Counted from the stretch's first letter, positions 45,242 to 54,379 are shown. The stretch: 58,142 nt of DNA from Anaerosacchariphilus polymeriproducens (GCF_003363435.1 NZ_QRCT01000032.1:1-58142); one strand, 5' to 3'. Notes: generated from the sequence alone by a model not told the origin. Translations and numbers: made by a program.

Positions 45242-45328
45242 ATATTTATTTTATTTTTAAATTAGAAATAGAACATTGTAATTTTTTGACATATCTATGT
45301 ACTTAGATTTCATTATTTTACATATACA

Positions 45329-45377
45329 CAAAAAAGAATCAAAACGAAATAATGTCCATTATCTCAATCTTGATTCT
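45329..45377 (-). terminator. Intrinsic terminator after the replication module
   Basis: On the minus strand AGAATCAA pairs with TTGATTCT, with GAGATAAT/ATTATTTC pairing inside, and a run of six or seven T follows. It separates transcription of the RepA-ParB module from the defence operon. Confidence 0.75.
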
Positions 45378-45447
45378 AATTTTATACTATTTTCTGTCCC
45401 AATAAACGGACTCGCAACAATATAATTCTATTGTTCTATTGTTAATT

Positions 45448-45558
45448 CTATTTAATCACCCTTATATTCGGTCTATTGGGTAACTTCCTTTCCAACCAAG
45501 GCAGTGTCGCATTAATCCACACGCATAATTCCAACACAATGAAGAATGCAAGGATCAC
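45448..45558 (-). CDS. Possible small membrane protein (36 aa)
   Basis: A frame from GTG 45558 reads MILAFFIVLELCVWINATLP then WLERKLPNRPNIRVIK. It has one membrane helix and a basic tail, and lies 11 bp after the 68-aa gene. No clear ribosome site. It may instead be the shifted C-terminus of that gene. Confidence 0.3.
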   Translation of the reverse strand: MILAFFIVLELCVWINATLPWLERKLPNRPNIRVIK

Positions 45559-45569
45559 TGTCTTAACAA

Positions 45570-45776
45570 TTATCTAACCACATTATTTCCAATCATGTCT
45601 GCAGGTGCCCAGGCTAATGCTGTGAATATAATCACTCCTGCTACACAAGGAGCAACTGTTATGATAGGTAGAAAACTCAGTACCATATATGCGATTACAA
45701 ACAATCCACATAATGCAAATGTCGTCCACCAGCCAGCATCAGGAAACAGCTTCTGATGAAGTGGAATACTCCACAC
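45570..45776 (-). CDS. Small membrane protein of the plasmid-like module
   Basis: A 68-aa protein with two membrane helices (about 18-38 and 40-58) and ending MIGNNVVR. Its length and position among replication and conjugation-type genes resemble small membrane proteins of Gram-positive conjugative elements, but I recognise no family. Confidence 0.5.
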   Translation of the reverse strand: MWSIPLHQKLFPDAGWWTTFALCGLFVIAYMVLSFLPIITVAPCVAGVIIFTALAWAPADMIGNNVVR

Positions 45777-45798
45777 AAATGCAGCACCTCACCTTCTC

Positions 45799-46083
45799 CT
45801 ACATCATAACTGTTATTTGCACAATTCTTTTTTGATAAAGTTTCCATGCTTTCGTTCTAGTATTCCACACTTTAAAATGTACATATGGATGCTCTTGCTC
45901 ATACAGATATAACCACTTCTCCATCAGCCCTCTGTATCTGGTTGTTTTTCCACCCAAGTACTTGCTTAACTCTATACACAGTTCCTCAATAGTACCCTCG
46001 TACTCACATGTTGCAATGCTATCATCCGTTGGATATGTCTTAATGACTCTGAATCTTGTTGTCCTCTTCGCTTGTACATCCAT
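45799..46083 (-). CDS. Hypothetical protein of the plasmid-like module
   Basis: A 94-aa basic protein (RFRVIKTYPTDDSIATCEYE ... KVWNTRTKAWKLYQKRI). No recognised domain. It lies 34 bp after the RepA gene on the same strand and probably belongs to its operon. Confidence 0.5.
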   Translation of the reverse strand: MDVQAKRTTRFRVIKTYPTDDSIATCEYEGTIEELCIELSKYLGGKTTRYRGLMEKWLYLYEQEHPYVHFKVWNTRTKAWKLYQKRIVQITVMM

Positions 46084-46117
46084 TACCGTTTACCTCTCTT
46101 GTAATTTTTCCGCTGGT

Positions 46118-47149
46118 TCAATTTACACCATACATATCGTGATTAACCTCCGCAGTATAGTAATGACTGATTGTATTTGGTGCGTTATACAGGGCTGTTA
46201 TCAAATATGCCTTAATATTTGACACCTTGGTTGTGTTGTTTTTCATACATCCCATAACATATTGTAGATGACTTGAATTGAGTTTTAAGAATTTGCTTTT
46301 AACCAAGCTATAGGGATAATCCTCTCCTGCAATTCGAATTGTCATTCTTGGAACGCATACAACATCACAGATTAATTCATAAAGTTCATCATACATATCT
46401 CGCTCAAGCCACTTTCTGTCGCTCATCATAACATCGTATTCAATGTTCTCACGAATCAGCTCCATATATGTAGCTGTCTCATCTATCTGATCTACTTGTG
46501 CAGGCTTCATATTTTCCACTTTTTCCTCAGATTGAATGATAGGATTGTTATCACTAAAAAAGTTATTATTAAAATCAGTATTATTCGGGTCTAAAATCTG
46601 TACCGCTCCCTGTCCAATTTCTGTACTCGTACCGGTCTGACTATTTGACTCGTCCATGTTCTGTACCGATCTATTTTTTAGACTAGTCTCCTTTTTAGAC
46701 TGGTCTGATTTAGCCTGTACAGTTTTCTTACCGGTACAATTATTAGACCGGTCTACTGCTTCACTTTTATCCTCAGATACGAAATTCTTAACGTATATGA
46801 TATTTGCCAATCCATTTTTCTGTTCTATATCTATTAAGTCAATCCCTTGAAGTTCTTTAAGAAGCCCAACTGCAGTCATCTTACTGCAGTTGAGATCTTC
46901 CATAATACTTTTGACAGCATACTTGATAAACACGCGATTATCTTCATCAAACCATCCGCTTCTCGCTGATAAAGACATACGGTCAAGCATAAGTCCGTAT
47001 AATAACTTGGCGTTATTTGAAATATCCTTAAATCTAAGGTCAGTGATTAAAGCCTTAGGAAGGCGATAGAATGTGAACTGTTCAAATTCTTTTCCATAAT
47101 AATATTCCAGTTCTAATCGCTCCATCAGCCTTCTCCTTTCTGCTTCCAT
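46118..47149 (-). CDS. RepA_N-family replication initiator
   Basis: 343 aa. Residues ~18-110 match the RepA_N domain: FTFYRLPKALITDLRFKDIS, NAKLLYGLMLDRMSLSARSG, KYAVKSIMEDLNCSKMTAVG. The central ~120-185 region is a low-complexity linker, and the C-terminal ~100 residues are helical. RepA_N proteins start replication of large Gram-positive plasmids and some integrative elements, with the origin inside the gene. The linker-coding DNA here contains repeated palindromes (46,597-46,755). It overlaps parB by 25 bp. Confidence 0.9.
   Translation of the reverse strand: MEAERRRLMERLELEYYYGKEFEQFTFYRLPKALITDLRFKDISNNAKLLYGLMLDRMSLSARSGWFDEDNRVFIKYAVKSIMEDLNCSKMTAVGLLKELQGIDLIDIEQKNGLANIIYVKNFVSEDKSEAVDRSNNCTGKKTVQAKSDQSKKETSLKNRSVQNMDESNSQTGTSTEIGQGAVQILDPNNTDFNNNFFSDNNPIIQSEEKVENMKPAQVDQIDETATYMELIRENIEYDVMMSDRKWLERDMYDELYELICDVVCVPRMTIRIAGEDYPYSLVKSKFLKLNSSHLQYVMGCMKNNTTKVSNIKAYLITALYNAPNTISHYYTAEVNHDMYGVN
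46597..46755. repeat. Iteron-like palindromes inside the RepA gene (candidate origin)
   Basis: Related palindromes recur: AGACTAGTCT (46680-46689), AGACTGGTCT (46697-46706) and AGACCGGTCT (46745-46754), plus GTACCGGTCTGAC (about 46,629), CTGTACCGATCT (about 46,661) and CTGTACAG / ACCGGTACA (46,715-46,739). They fall in the linker-coding part of repA, where RepA_N plasmids such as pAD1 keep their origin repeats. Confidence 0.6.
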
Positions 47150-48054
47150 TCATCTAATAATCTTACAATAAGTTCTTCGAATTCTTCACTGCTCATATTG
47201 GGTTCAAAATAGTCATCTAACTTCTTTTGGTTAAATACCACTTTTCTTACCTTTGGTTTATCATGTGTCAGAATATCTCTCATATAATCCTCATTCAGAT
47301 ATCCCTTTTTCCCTGCCTCCTTTATACGTGTGCTATCTTCCCACGATAAAGAAACTCCTAAATCAATAATTATTTTATATACAACTTCCTGCTTTTCTTT
47401 CTCCAAGAAAGATAAATCTACTCCTTGGCGAATTCCAAGCTTCTTAGCATCCAAGAGTTTCAAAAGATTTTCATCCAAATCAGCAACGCAGATCAATCTC
47501 TGAATTGTCTTCATACTATCTCCTGCCTGCTCACTAATCTCTTTTAATGAATTTCCACCAGCTGCTCCCTGATGCTTCATGGCATCATACTTCATGCGAT
47601 ATGCTTTTGCCTTTTCACTGATTAGAATATCTTCTCTTTGGATATTGGCATCCACCATAATCACAGTTGCTTCATCATTATCACAATCTCTAATAATAAC
47701 AGGCATTGTATCTTTTCCAGCAATCTTAGATGCATGATGTCTACGATGACCAGAAATCAGTTCATATCCACCCTCTGCACGAGGACGAGCAATCGCAGGA
47801 ACAAGAACTCCATACTCCTTTATGCTATCCACCATTTCTTCCATAGACTCATCATCAACTACTCGAAACGGATGATTTTCAAAAGTATGCAACTCCTCTA
47901 ATGGTACGTCTACAATCTGACCCTCTAACTTTAGGTCCACTGGACTAGAAGTTGCTTCATCTGCACCAAACATATCATCATACGAAGTCAGCTTGATTTT
48001 TTCTCCAAGATTTCTTTTACTCATAATCAGCCACCTCCTGCGTAATTGTTCCAT
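47125..48054 (-). CDS. parB: ParB-like partition protein
   Basis: 309 aa. The ParB/Srx nuclease-like fold begins IVDVPLEELHTFENHPFRVV, with VPAIARPRAEGGYELISGHR and RHHASKIAG forming the CTP-binding box. A KorB-type HTH follows (LKEISEQAGDSMKTIQRLIC). Normal length for plasmid ParB. It overlaps the truncated ParA by 38 bp. Confidence 0.93.
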   Translation of the reverse strand: MEQLRRRWLIMSKRNLGEKIKLTSYDDMFGADEATSSPVDLKLEGQIVDVPLEELHTFENHPFRVVDDESMEEMVDSIKEYGVLVPAIARPRAEGGYELISGHRRHHASKIAGKDTMPVIIRDCDNDEATVIMVDANIQREDILISEKAKAYRMKYDAMKHQGAAGGNSLKEISEQAGDSMKTIQRLICVADLDENLLKLLDAKKLGIRQGVDLSFLEKEKQEVVYKIIIDLGVSLSWEDSTRIKEAGKKGYLNEDYMRDILTHDKPKVRKVVFNQKKLDDYFEPNMSSEEFEELIVRLLDEWKQKGEG

Positions 48055-48372
48055 ATGCTAGTGCGACTTTTCCTTTTACATCATGTGTATAGATACTAAT
48101 ACCCTCTGTGGAAGCTTCTGCTGCTTTCACTGACATTGGTATTGCTTGTTCGAAGATATGTAATTTATCTCCATATTGCTGATATAATACCTCTGTTATT
48201 TCATTTGCATTTACCGTTCGATAATCTACCATGGTGATCAAAACACCCATAATATGTAGATTTGGATTCATCTTTCTCTTTGCACGGCTAATTGTTATTA
48301 ACAACTGTTCTAATCCCTTAAGTGGCAAATACGCTGCCTGTACAGGAATAATAACTTCATCAGCTGCTATTT
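48017..48372 (-). pseudogene. ParA C-terminal fragment
   Basis: The frame gives AADEVIIPVQAAYLPLKGLE followed by LHIMGVLITMVDYRT, the C-terminal half of a ParA ATPase. The Walker A P-loop and switch I are missing, and the frame meets a stop at its 5' edge where DNA-methylase sequence begins. An internal TTG could start a 103-aa product, but it could not hydrolyse ATP. Confidence 0.8.
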
Positions 48373-48411
48373 ATATTTACCACCTGGATAACGTAGGGGA
48401 GATGGATTCAT
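48367..48411 (-). pseudogene. First codons of a DNA adenine methylase, cut by deletion
   Basis: ATG 48411 has GGAGGATACG upstream and encodes MNPSPLRYPGGKYK and stop. LRYPGGK is the N-terminal SAM-binding motif of Dam-type adenine methylases. The rest is gone; parA sequence follows directly. A 67-aa excisionase-like HTH gene precedes it, as in some methylase loci. Confidence 0.65.
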
Positions 48412-48511
48412 AATACGTATCCTCCTTTTTTTAATTTATTTTTAAATTTAATATACCAAAACACTTATTCTTTTTTTATTTATTACACTTTCCATTAAAC
48501 TCTATTATGAA

Positions 48512-48715
48512 TTATTCATGGTCCATGGCACTTTTTCCACTTTTTATCCATGAATCTAATTCCGACTTTTTAAATTTCCATAATTTACCGACTCTATGTG
48601 CTGGAATATTAGTTTCTTTCTTTATCCAGTTACGAACTGTATCTTTATTTACTCCCATATAGTCCGCTACTTCTTCAATTCCAATCCATCTATCTTCATA
48701 TTTATTTGTAGTCAT
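48512..48715 (-). CDS. Excisionase-like HTH protein
   Basis: 67 aa, a single MerR/excisionase-type HTH: WIGIEEVADYMGVNKDTVRN then IPAHRVGKLWKFKKSELDSW. Such proteins commonly precede Dam-type methylase genes in restriction loci or act in element excision. The truncated Dam start is 100 bp downstream. Confidence 0.8.
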   Translation of the reverse strand: MTTNKYEDRWIGIEEVADYMGVNKDTVRNWIKKETNIPAHRVGKLWKFKKSELDSWIKSGKSAMDHE

Positions 48716-48836
48716 TTTTACACCTCATTAAACAAATATAATTTCGTTATATATTATAACATTTTTTTATGATTTTTCAATTGTTTTGATGGTTTTCATA
48801 TGACTTCATATGAATTGATCATTATATACTGTTCCG

Positions 48837-49065
48837 TTAATTTCCATACCCCATAACCTCCCTCGCTATCATCTTCGCTGTTGCTAAATTATACCCTTTC
48901 TTCAAATATCCTTTTAAAATCCGTCCGTACAAATCCTTAATTCATCATCTTGTAAATCACAATATTTTTGTAATCCTCCATCTAATGCCATCTGCACATA
49001 TTCCAATGGAATTTCTCTAATAATTCGATTAACTTTGCCTTTGAACGTGGAGTCATCCGAAGATG
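48837..49065 (-). pseudogene. DUF6061-like gene remnant with two frameshifts
   Basis: Pieces in different frames read MTPRSKAKLIELL, then REIPLEYVQMALDGGLQKYC DLQDD (split here for length), then KDLYGRILKGYLKKGYNLAT and AKMIAREVMGYGN with stop at 48837-48839. They match the gene at 57772-58113 (HSKAKI ... NPLEYVTLILSGEMQSYCDL ... SYLVKGYNKSTAEMMAREFF). The 5' third is missing. Confidence 0.65.
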
Positions 49066-49368
49066 AAACTCCACTTCCTCACAGACGGTCTCATGCATAC
49101 TTTATTTGCTTTAGAAGATATGTATGGATTAAAGATTACTAAGGTAGATGGGAAAACCTGTCTTCAATTTTATCCATCCATTACACCTGACCATTCAACA
49201 CTTGGAAATAATATTGAATTATGGCAAATACAAGCTGCAAAGCTAGAGCAAGGTGAAATTACAAAAGAAGCATATGATACTTGGAGATATAATTATCCTG
49301 CTAGCACTTACGTAACTGAAAAATTAAAAGGGTTTGGTCTTTCTAAAATCCAAAAAATGGACAAATAA
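49063..49368 (+). CDS. Hypothetical protein (101 aa), probably a gene fragment
   Basis: The frame reads MKLHFLTDGLMHTLFALEDM ... LQFYPSITPDHSTLGNNIEL, then LEQGEITKEAYDTWRYNYPA. It resembles C-terminal parts of mobile-element proteins but I cannot name the family. No ribosome site precedes the ATG and the 5' end abuts the DUF6061 remnant, so it may be a truncated gene. A terminator follows 10 bp downstream. Confidence 0.4.
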   Translation: MKLHFLTDGLMHTLFALEDMYGLKITKVDGKTCLQFYPSITPDHSTLGNNIELWQIQAAKLEQGEITKEAYDTWRYNYPASTYVTEKLKGFGLSKIQKMDK

Positions 49369-49378
49369 AAAATGCACA

Positions 49379-49422
49379 AAAAAACTTACCGACTTTCATT
49401 TTTGAAAATCAGAAGTTTTTTT
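49379..49422 (+). terminator. Intrinsic terminator
   Basis: AAAACTT pairs with AAGTTTT and GACTTTCA with TGAAAATC inside, followed by TTTTTTTA. It lies 10 bp after the 101-aa frame. The following 49,423-50,021 is about 600 bp of AT-rich sequence in which I find only a short minus-strand scrap (about 49,745-49,850) encoding ILYVGILFICMIPMTYRFSK. Confidence 0.65.
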
Positions 49423-50021
49423 ATGCTTATAGATAAAATTTATTCTTTGAGTTAGAGCCAAACGTTGCCATTTTGTTGCCACATACTAAACAAATTTGTT
49501 TGTAACACGCTTAAATACTACGTTTATTTTCTCTATTTTTTATTCAAACTCGATATTTAGGAATATATTTTAATACATATAAGGCGTTTTTTCATCTATA
49601 TATTCTCCAAAATATCCTCAGATTTTAATATAATATAAGTTTTCTAAAATTTTTGCAAGCATATTACAAGCACTACTACCGTTCAGTTATGTTATGTTTA
49701 GGAATTTTCTTGCCACTATATTAACCCCAAAATATCTATTCTATTGTTCTTAATTCCTCAATTGTACTTTTCTTTTTGAGAACCTATAAGTCATAGGTAT
49801 CATACAAATAAACAATATTCCTACATAAAGGATAATATCGTCAAAATGAAACAGAAAATAGTATGTTATAATTTTATTTATGCTTTATAAATATAATAGC
49901 TAATAGATCCACCTATAATAGTCTGTGAATGTAAATTTTTCAATGTGTTGCCACCCCGCATTTCTCATTGTACTCTAATAATAAATTTGTTTTTATTATA
50001 CTACCCTTTCACTTACAAATC

Positions 50022-50738
50022 CTATTCTGAATCGTTCATTAACCTTTTTAAAAGTATTTCTCGATTTTCAATAAAAAGTTTAGTTATATTATAACTTTCT
50101 GTTTCTTCATATGGTATTTGATTTATGTCGTCATTATCAAAAGAATAAATAGCTGCATCATCAATCCCTAATAAAATTGGAGAATGGGTTGCTATAATAA
50201 ATTGCGAATTATTATTAACTAATTTATTTATCATTACAAGTAATGATAATTGTCTTTGTGGAGAAAGTGCCGCTTCTGGTTCGTCTAGTAAATATAATCC
50301 ATTTCCTCTAAATCTATTATTTATTAATGTTAGAAAACTTTCTCCATGAGACTGTTCATGTAATGACCTTCCTCCATATCCTTCAAAATCAATGCCTATG
50401 TCATCCACATAACTAGCCATATTATAAAAACTTTCTGCTCTAAGAAAAAAACCATCTTTTGAACGAATGCCTTTTGAAAGAGTTAACAATTCTGATAAAG
50501 ATGAATGTGTAGGTTTTGTACTAAAATTATAATTAATACTACCACCTTCCGGATTAAAACCATATTTTACTGCAATAGCTTCAAGTAATGTTGATTTCCC
50601 CGAGCCATTTTCACCTACAAAAAAAGTAATTCTTTTTTTAAAATCTAAGGTTTCTAAATTATTTATACTAAGTATCTCATTATAATACTCTTTACACTCT
50701 TGCTGATTCCAATTTATTCTTAAATTCTTTATATACAT
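50022..50738 (-). CDS. AAA-family ATPase (ABC-type fold, AAA_21/23-like)
   Basis: 238 aa with Walker A FVGENGSGKSTLLEAIA (about 39-55), a signature-like QSHGESFLTL, Walker B GLYLLDEPEAALSPQRQ and switch His FIIATHSPILLG. It has no membrane domain; such stand-alone ATPases occur in defence systems and in genes of unknown role. The start lies 14 bp after an ABC ATPase remnant, so it may have been the second gene of an operon now broken by IS66. Confidence 0.85.
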   Translation of the reverse strand: MYIKNLRINWNQQECKEYYNEILSINNLETLDFKKRITFFVGENGSGKSTLLEAIAVKYGFNPEGGSINYNFSTKPTHSSLSELLTLSKGIRSKDGFFLRAESFYNMASYVDDIGIDFEGYGGRSLHEQSHGESFLTLINNRFRGNGLYLLDEPEAALSPQRQLSLLVMINKLVNNNSQFIIATHSPILLGIDDAAIYSFDNDDINQIPYEETESYNITKLFIENREILLKRLMNDSE

Positions 50739-50751
50739 TACTTCTCCTGTC

Positions 50752-51007
50752 TCAAATTAAAATTTTATCTAAATTCAAAATATTGTCTGCTATTTCATCA
50801 TATAAATCTGTATGGTCAATCATAATTATAATTTTATCTTCCTTCCAAAATTGAAGAGTGTCATTTAATATATTTGAAGATATTTAATCCATATTTGAAG
50901 ATATTTCATCAAGAAGAATTATTTTATAGTTACCATACAATGCTCTTGCAAATGATATTAATTTTATCTGCCCACTAGATAATGACTCTCCATCTTCACT
51001 TATTTCT
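50752..51007 (-). pseudogene. ABC-transporter ATPase 3' remnant truncated by IS66
   Basis: The minus strand reads SEDGESLSSGQIKLISFARA (signature), YKIILLDEISSNMD (Walker B), a TAA, then ISSNILNDTLQFWKEDKIII, MIDHTDLYDEIADN and ends at 50752. The 5' part is lost at the IS66 end (51008). Confidence 0.75.
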
Positions 51008-51068
51008 GTAAGTGCTTCAAAAGATGACGTCCTATACAGAACGGCATTTCTATGCTAATCTAATAACA

Positions 51069-52285
51069 TCATTTTTTGAGGCACTTTTTATGCCTTGTTT
51101 TTAATCGACACTGATCTGGCAGTTCTTTCGACCATGGAAGATATCTGTCCAGGACTTCCGGCTGCTGAAGGTGGTCATTGTTTGGCATCACCTCAAGGAG
51201 ATACTTCAAATATTCATATACATCCAATTCATTGGATTTGGCTGTTTCGACAATGGTATATAAAATTGCATTAGCTTTTGCACCTTTCGGTGTATCTGCA
51301 AACAACCAGGCACGTCTTGCCGTGGCAAATGGTTTGATGTTTGCCTCACAGAGATTATTAGAGAGCGGAATTCTTCCATCCTCCATAAAAGTCTCCAGAT
51401 ACATTCTCTGGTTTGCAGCATAAGCCAGTGCTTCTGTCAATTTCTCATTGGTCGTTTGCATGGCAGAAGTCTGTTCAATCCACGACCAAAATGTATCAAG
51501 GATAGGCCGCGATGCCTCCTGACGCTTCTGTTTCTTTTCTTCAAAAGATAAATTCTCTATTTCTTTCTCAACTTTGAACAGCAGGTTGATATATTCCCGA
51601 CCTTCTGCACCTTTAGAACCCGGAATCTCTTTTCCGTTATTGTCTAAAGGGATACTTTCTATAAAATAACGGTGGCAGTGAGCCCAGCACATACATCTTG
51701 TATAATCACCTGCTTTATTATACCCGGAGTATGCAGCTGTAATCAGATACCCGCTATAATTACCAAACAGACTTTTGGCCACCTCCGTACTTCTGGAGGT
51801 GGAGTAGTAAAAGTATGCCACCTGGATGAATTCACTTGCCGCACTTCTCATTACCCACATAAAAGAATTGCTGCTGGCTTTCCGGTCTTTTTCCTTGTTT
51901 CACTGAATTCGTGTCTCATCCATATGAAGCACTTCGCAGGTGATGAACTGTTCATGGATCTTTTGATAGATTGGAACCAGCCATTCTTCACTGCAACGGA
52001 TAATCCAGAAGGCCATGTCTGCTCTTGTAAGGACCAGTCCCATGCGGAACCAGTCCTTCTCCTGACGGTTAAAAGGAAGACCCATCACAAATTTTTGATA
52101 CATGACCTGTGCAACAAGCGATGGCGTTGAGATGGAATGAGGAAGAACCGGTGCAGGTATTTCAGCCTTAACAAATACAGGAGATTTATTCTCACTGTCT
52201 TTTTTTTCACATTTTTCACATTTTGCTACCTGACGCACAATCTGCTTCAATTTAAGCTTTTCAAGTGTAGAAGATACTGGTATCT
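51069..52285 (-). pseudogene. IS66 transposase (TnpC), N-truncated and with one TGA
   Basis: The frame runs from about 52285 through the Cys zinc-finger part (CEKCEKKDSENK), MGLPFNRQEKDWFRMGLVLT and HMDETRIQ, then TGA (51900-51902), and continues in frame NKEKDRKASSNSFMWVMRSA ... CMCWAHCHRYFIESIP ... LSNNLCEANIKPFATARRAW to 51069. The DDE domain is otherwise complete. Not functional in this form. Confidence 0.85.
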
Positions 52286-52298
52286 AGGCAAATATATT

Positions 52299-52460
52299 TT
52301 ATTCTTCTTCATGTTGCACATTCTGAATTTTACGATACCAGTAATAATAAGCATGTCTGGAAACATCGTTTTTCTTACACCAATCATCTACCTTCAAACA
52401 ACTGAGCTTTCTAGCTTCAAATCTGTTTTTCCTTAATGAAATATTTTCTTTTGTACTCAT
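52299..52460 (-). CDS. IS66 accessory TnpA-like protein
   Basis: A 53-aa frame, MSTKENISLRKNRFEARKLS ... VDDWCKKNDVSRHAYYYWYR and stop, matches the short HTH protein encoded first in IS66 elements. It is immediately followed by the truncated TnpC frame; the usual TnpB gene is absent. Confidence 0.65.
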   Translation of the reverse strand: MSTKENISLRKNRFEARKLSCLKVDDWCKKNDVSRHAYYYWYRKIQNVQHEEE

Positions 52461-52594
52461 GATAATTTTCTTCCTAATATACTTTAAGGTAGAATATCAT
52501 TTTTTGTTACTATATAAAATGGCGTCATGTTTTGAAGCGGTTACATGTTATCACATAACAAACCTCTATTTTGGTTAATTATTGTATTTAAGTC

Positions 52595-54379
52595 CTACAT
52601 AAATTTTGCAAAAAAGGCTGGCATAGCTTCTGCTGATACTGGCTGTGCATCATTATTTGCACAAATTCTCGTATAATAATTATTATCATACATTACTGCA
52701 CCATTATCATTTACTATTTTAATAATAATTACTGTTTTTCCAAAATAGTCTACTAGACGAATTTTGCTTCCTATCTGTCTTCGATAATGCTCTGTTAATG
52801 GTTGTTTTTCCAACACTGATTTAATCATGGAGAAGTACTTATCTGTGTTTCCTTTATAATACGCGTCAATTTCCCCCTCCAAACCACTTACAAAGAAATT
52901 ACCAACTTTAACACTTTTCGTATCATATTGAGTACTTATTTTCATTTCATCATTCTCATTATCGGCAACACCGAGAATAACATAACCAACAGCACCCTTT
53001 TCAGAATTCCCCATAGCAGTTAATGTTTTAAATATTTTATTTATTAAGCCTTCATTCAATTCTCCAGTTTTTAAGTCATGAATACCTTGTTTAAAATCAT
53101 ATTGACTGTTTTCTGTTTTTGATTGCCTTAATAGCGTTTCTAATTCTGTTGTATATGAATAATACATAGGATCAGTTTCAGTTCTTTCTTTCGTATATCC
53201 TTTTAATACTGCCGCTGTCGCCGTGATCAGTTCATTTTTTTCTTTTCCTGACCAAGCACCACCACCACCAGAAATATTTATTGTTCTTGAACTTATCTTA
53301 TCTAATTGATTATAAATAGTATCATAATCAATAATTACTCTTTCTTCAACAATAAGCAATCTATATAAAGCTAAGAAAAGCACCTGAAAATACCTTGGTC
53401 CTTTATATACTCTTTTATTTACGATATGCTCTATAAGCGTATCTTTTCTATTGTGAAATATTTTTTTTATTTCATCATAAATGTATATAAATTGTTGTTG
53501 TATCTTTTCTGGTGGATTACTTGCCAATGCCTGTTCAATTCTCCTATCAGATGGACTAATATCTTCAGAATTGAATCCATAATAACTATCCAATGTACTT
53601 AAACGTGATGGTGGAATAGGAGAAATGATCATTCCTGCTATTAGATCAGCTATTACTTCTTCGTCCATTGATTGTCTTAAATCTTCTTTTTTAATTATGT
53701 TTTCTTTAACCCAAAAAACATCAGCCGGTTCAATTCCCTTTCCGTTTATATCTTTTCCTATACTGATTTCACTAATTTTTGGCAAAAGAAGTATATCCTC
53801 ATGAGACACATCTCCTCTTATTATTGTCGCCATTCGTCTTACTAATTGAGCAAATTCTCCTGTTGCTCCAGCTTGCCTAATTTCCTGTCTTGACAAATGT
53901 TGTCCATTAGAATTAATTCTTCTAAATACTTCATCTATTGTTTTCGAATCGTTTTCTTCATATATTGAAAATGGCAGCTCATAACTTACAAGTTTTACAC
54001 ATATATCTCTATCCATTATTGGGGTACGTTGTACTAAAATATCTGATTCTGCTAAACTTTTTGTTAATGCAGTCGTTTGCAAATCAAAATATTCTCCTTC
54101 TTCATTAGAAAAAGCATTTTCAATATATGAAAATAGTGCATTTAATCTTTGCATACCATCTATAATCTCATATTTTTGAATTTCTTTGTATGTTGCTTTT
54201 GAAAATAAAAAAAGTGGAATAGGATATCCTTTTACTAATGAATCAATAAAAGCTTTTTTTTCTTCCTGTCCCCACACTAACTTACGTTGATATCTACGAT
54301 TGACTAAGAACGTATCACCTCTATACTCTTCATAAGCTCTCTCAACTACTTTACCACTTATTACTGGTTGTTTTTTCAT
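52595..54379 (-). CDS. DUF262 (GmrSD-like) protein fused to an AlbA_2/Schlafen-like domain
   Basis: Start chosen at ATG 54379 (MKKQPVISG), with GGAGG 6 nt upstream. The N-terminal ~400 residues are DUF262/ParB-like: FLVNRRYQRKLVWGQEEKKA, IPLFLFS, and YEIIDGMQRLNALFSY, whose D-G-x-Q-R motif is the nucleotide-binding hallmark of GmrS-type proteins. The C-terminal ~180 residues resemble AlbA_2: QYDFKQGIHDL, NSEKGAVGYVILGVADNE, DYFGKTVIIIKI. No HNH GmrD domain is seen. A defence role is likely by family, but its target is unknown. Confidence 0.75.
   Translation of the reverse strand: MKKQPVISGKVVERAYEEYRGDTFLVNRRYQRKLVWGQEEKKAFIDSLVKGYPIPLFLFSKATYKEIQKYEIIDGMQRLNALFSYIENAFSNEEGEYFDLQTTALTKSLAESDILVQRTPIMDRDICVKLVSYELPFSIYEENDSKTIDEVFRRINSNGQHLSRQEIRQAGATGEFAQLVRRMATIIRGDVSHEDILLLPKISEISIGKDINGKGIEPADVFWVKENIIKKEDLRQSMDEEVIADLIAGMIISPIPPSRLSTLDSYYGFNSEDISPSDRRIEQALASNPPEKIQQQFIYIYDEIKKIFHNRKDTLIEHIVNKRVYKGPRYFQVLFLALYRLLIVEERVIIDYDTIYNQLDKISSRTINISGGGGAWSGKEKNELITATAAVLKGYTKERTETDPMYYSYTTELETLLRQSKTENSQYDFKQGIHDLKTGELNEGLINKIFKTLTAMGNSEKGAVGYVILGVADNENDEMKISTQYDTKSVKVGNFFVSGLEGEIDAYYKGNTDKYFSMIKSVLEKQPLTEHYRRQIGSKIRLVDYFGKTVIIIKIVNDNGAVMYDNNYYTRICANNDAQPVSAEAMPAFFAKFM

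Larger units (their letters stand above)
51008..52544 (-). mobile_element. Defective IS66-family insertion sequence
   Basis: Terminal inverted repeats: GTAAGTGCTTCAAAAGATGA from 51008 on the plus strand and GTAACCGCTTCAAAACATGA from 52544 on the minus strand, the GTAA...TCAAAA pattern of IS66 ends. Inside are a short TnpA-like gene and a TnpC transposase with a TGA; TnpB and the TnpC N-terminus are deleted. The flanking 8 bp do not match, so no target duplication remains. Confidence 0.8.

Noticed and set aside
49440-50020. Sequence with GTGGCAACAAAATGGCAAC on the minus strand, thought to be an integrase tail or attachment site
   Set aside because: No tyrosine-recombinase motif could be read and no matching repeat was found elsewhere in the window.
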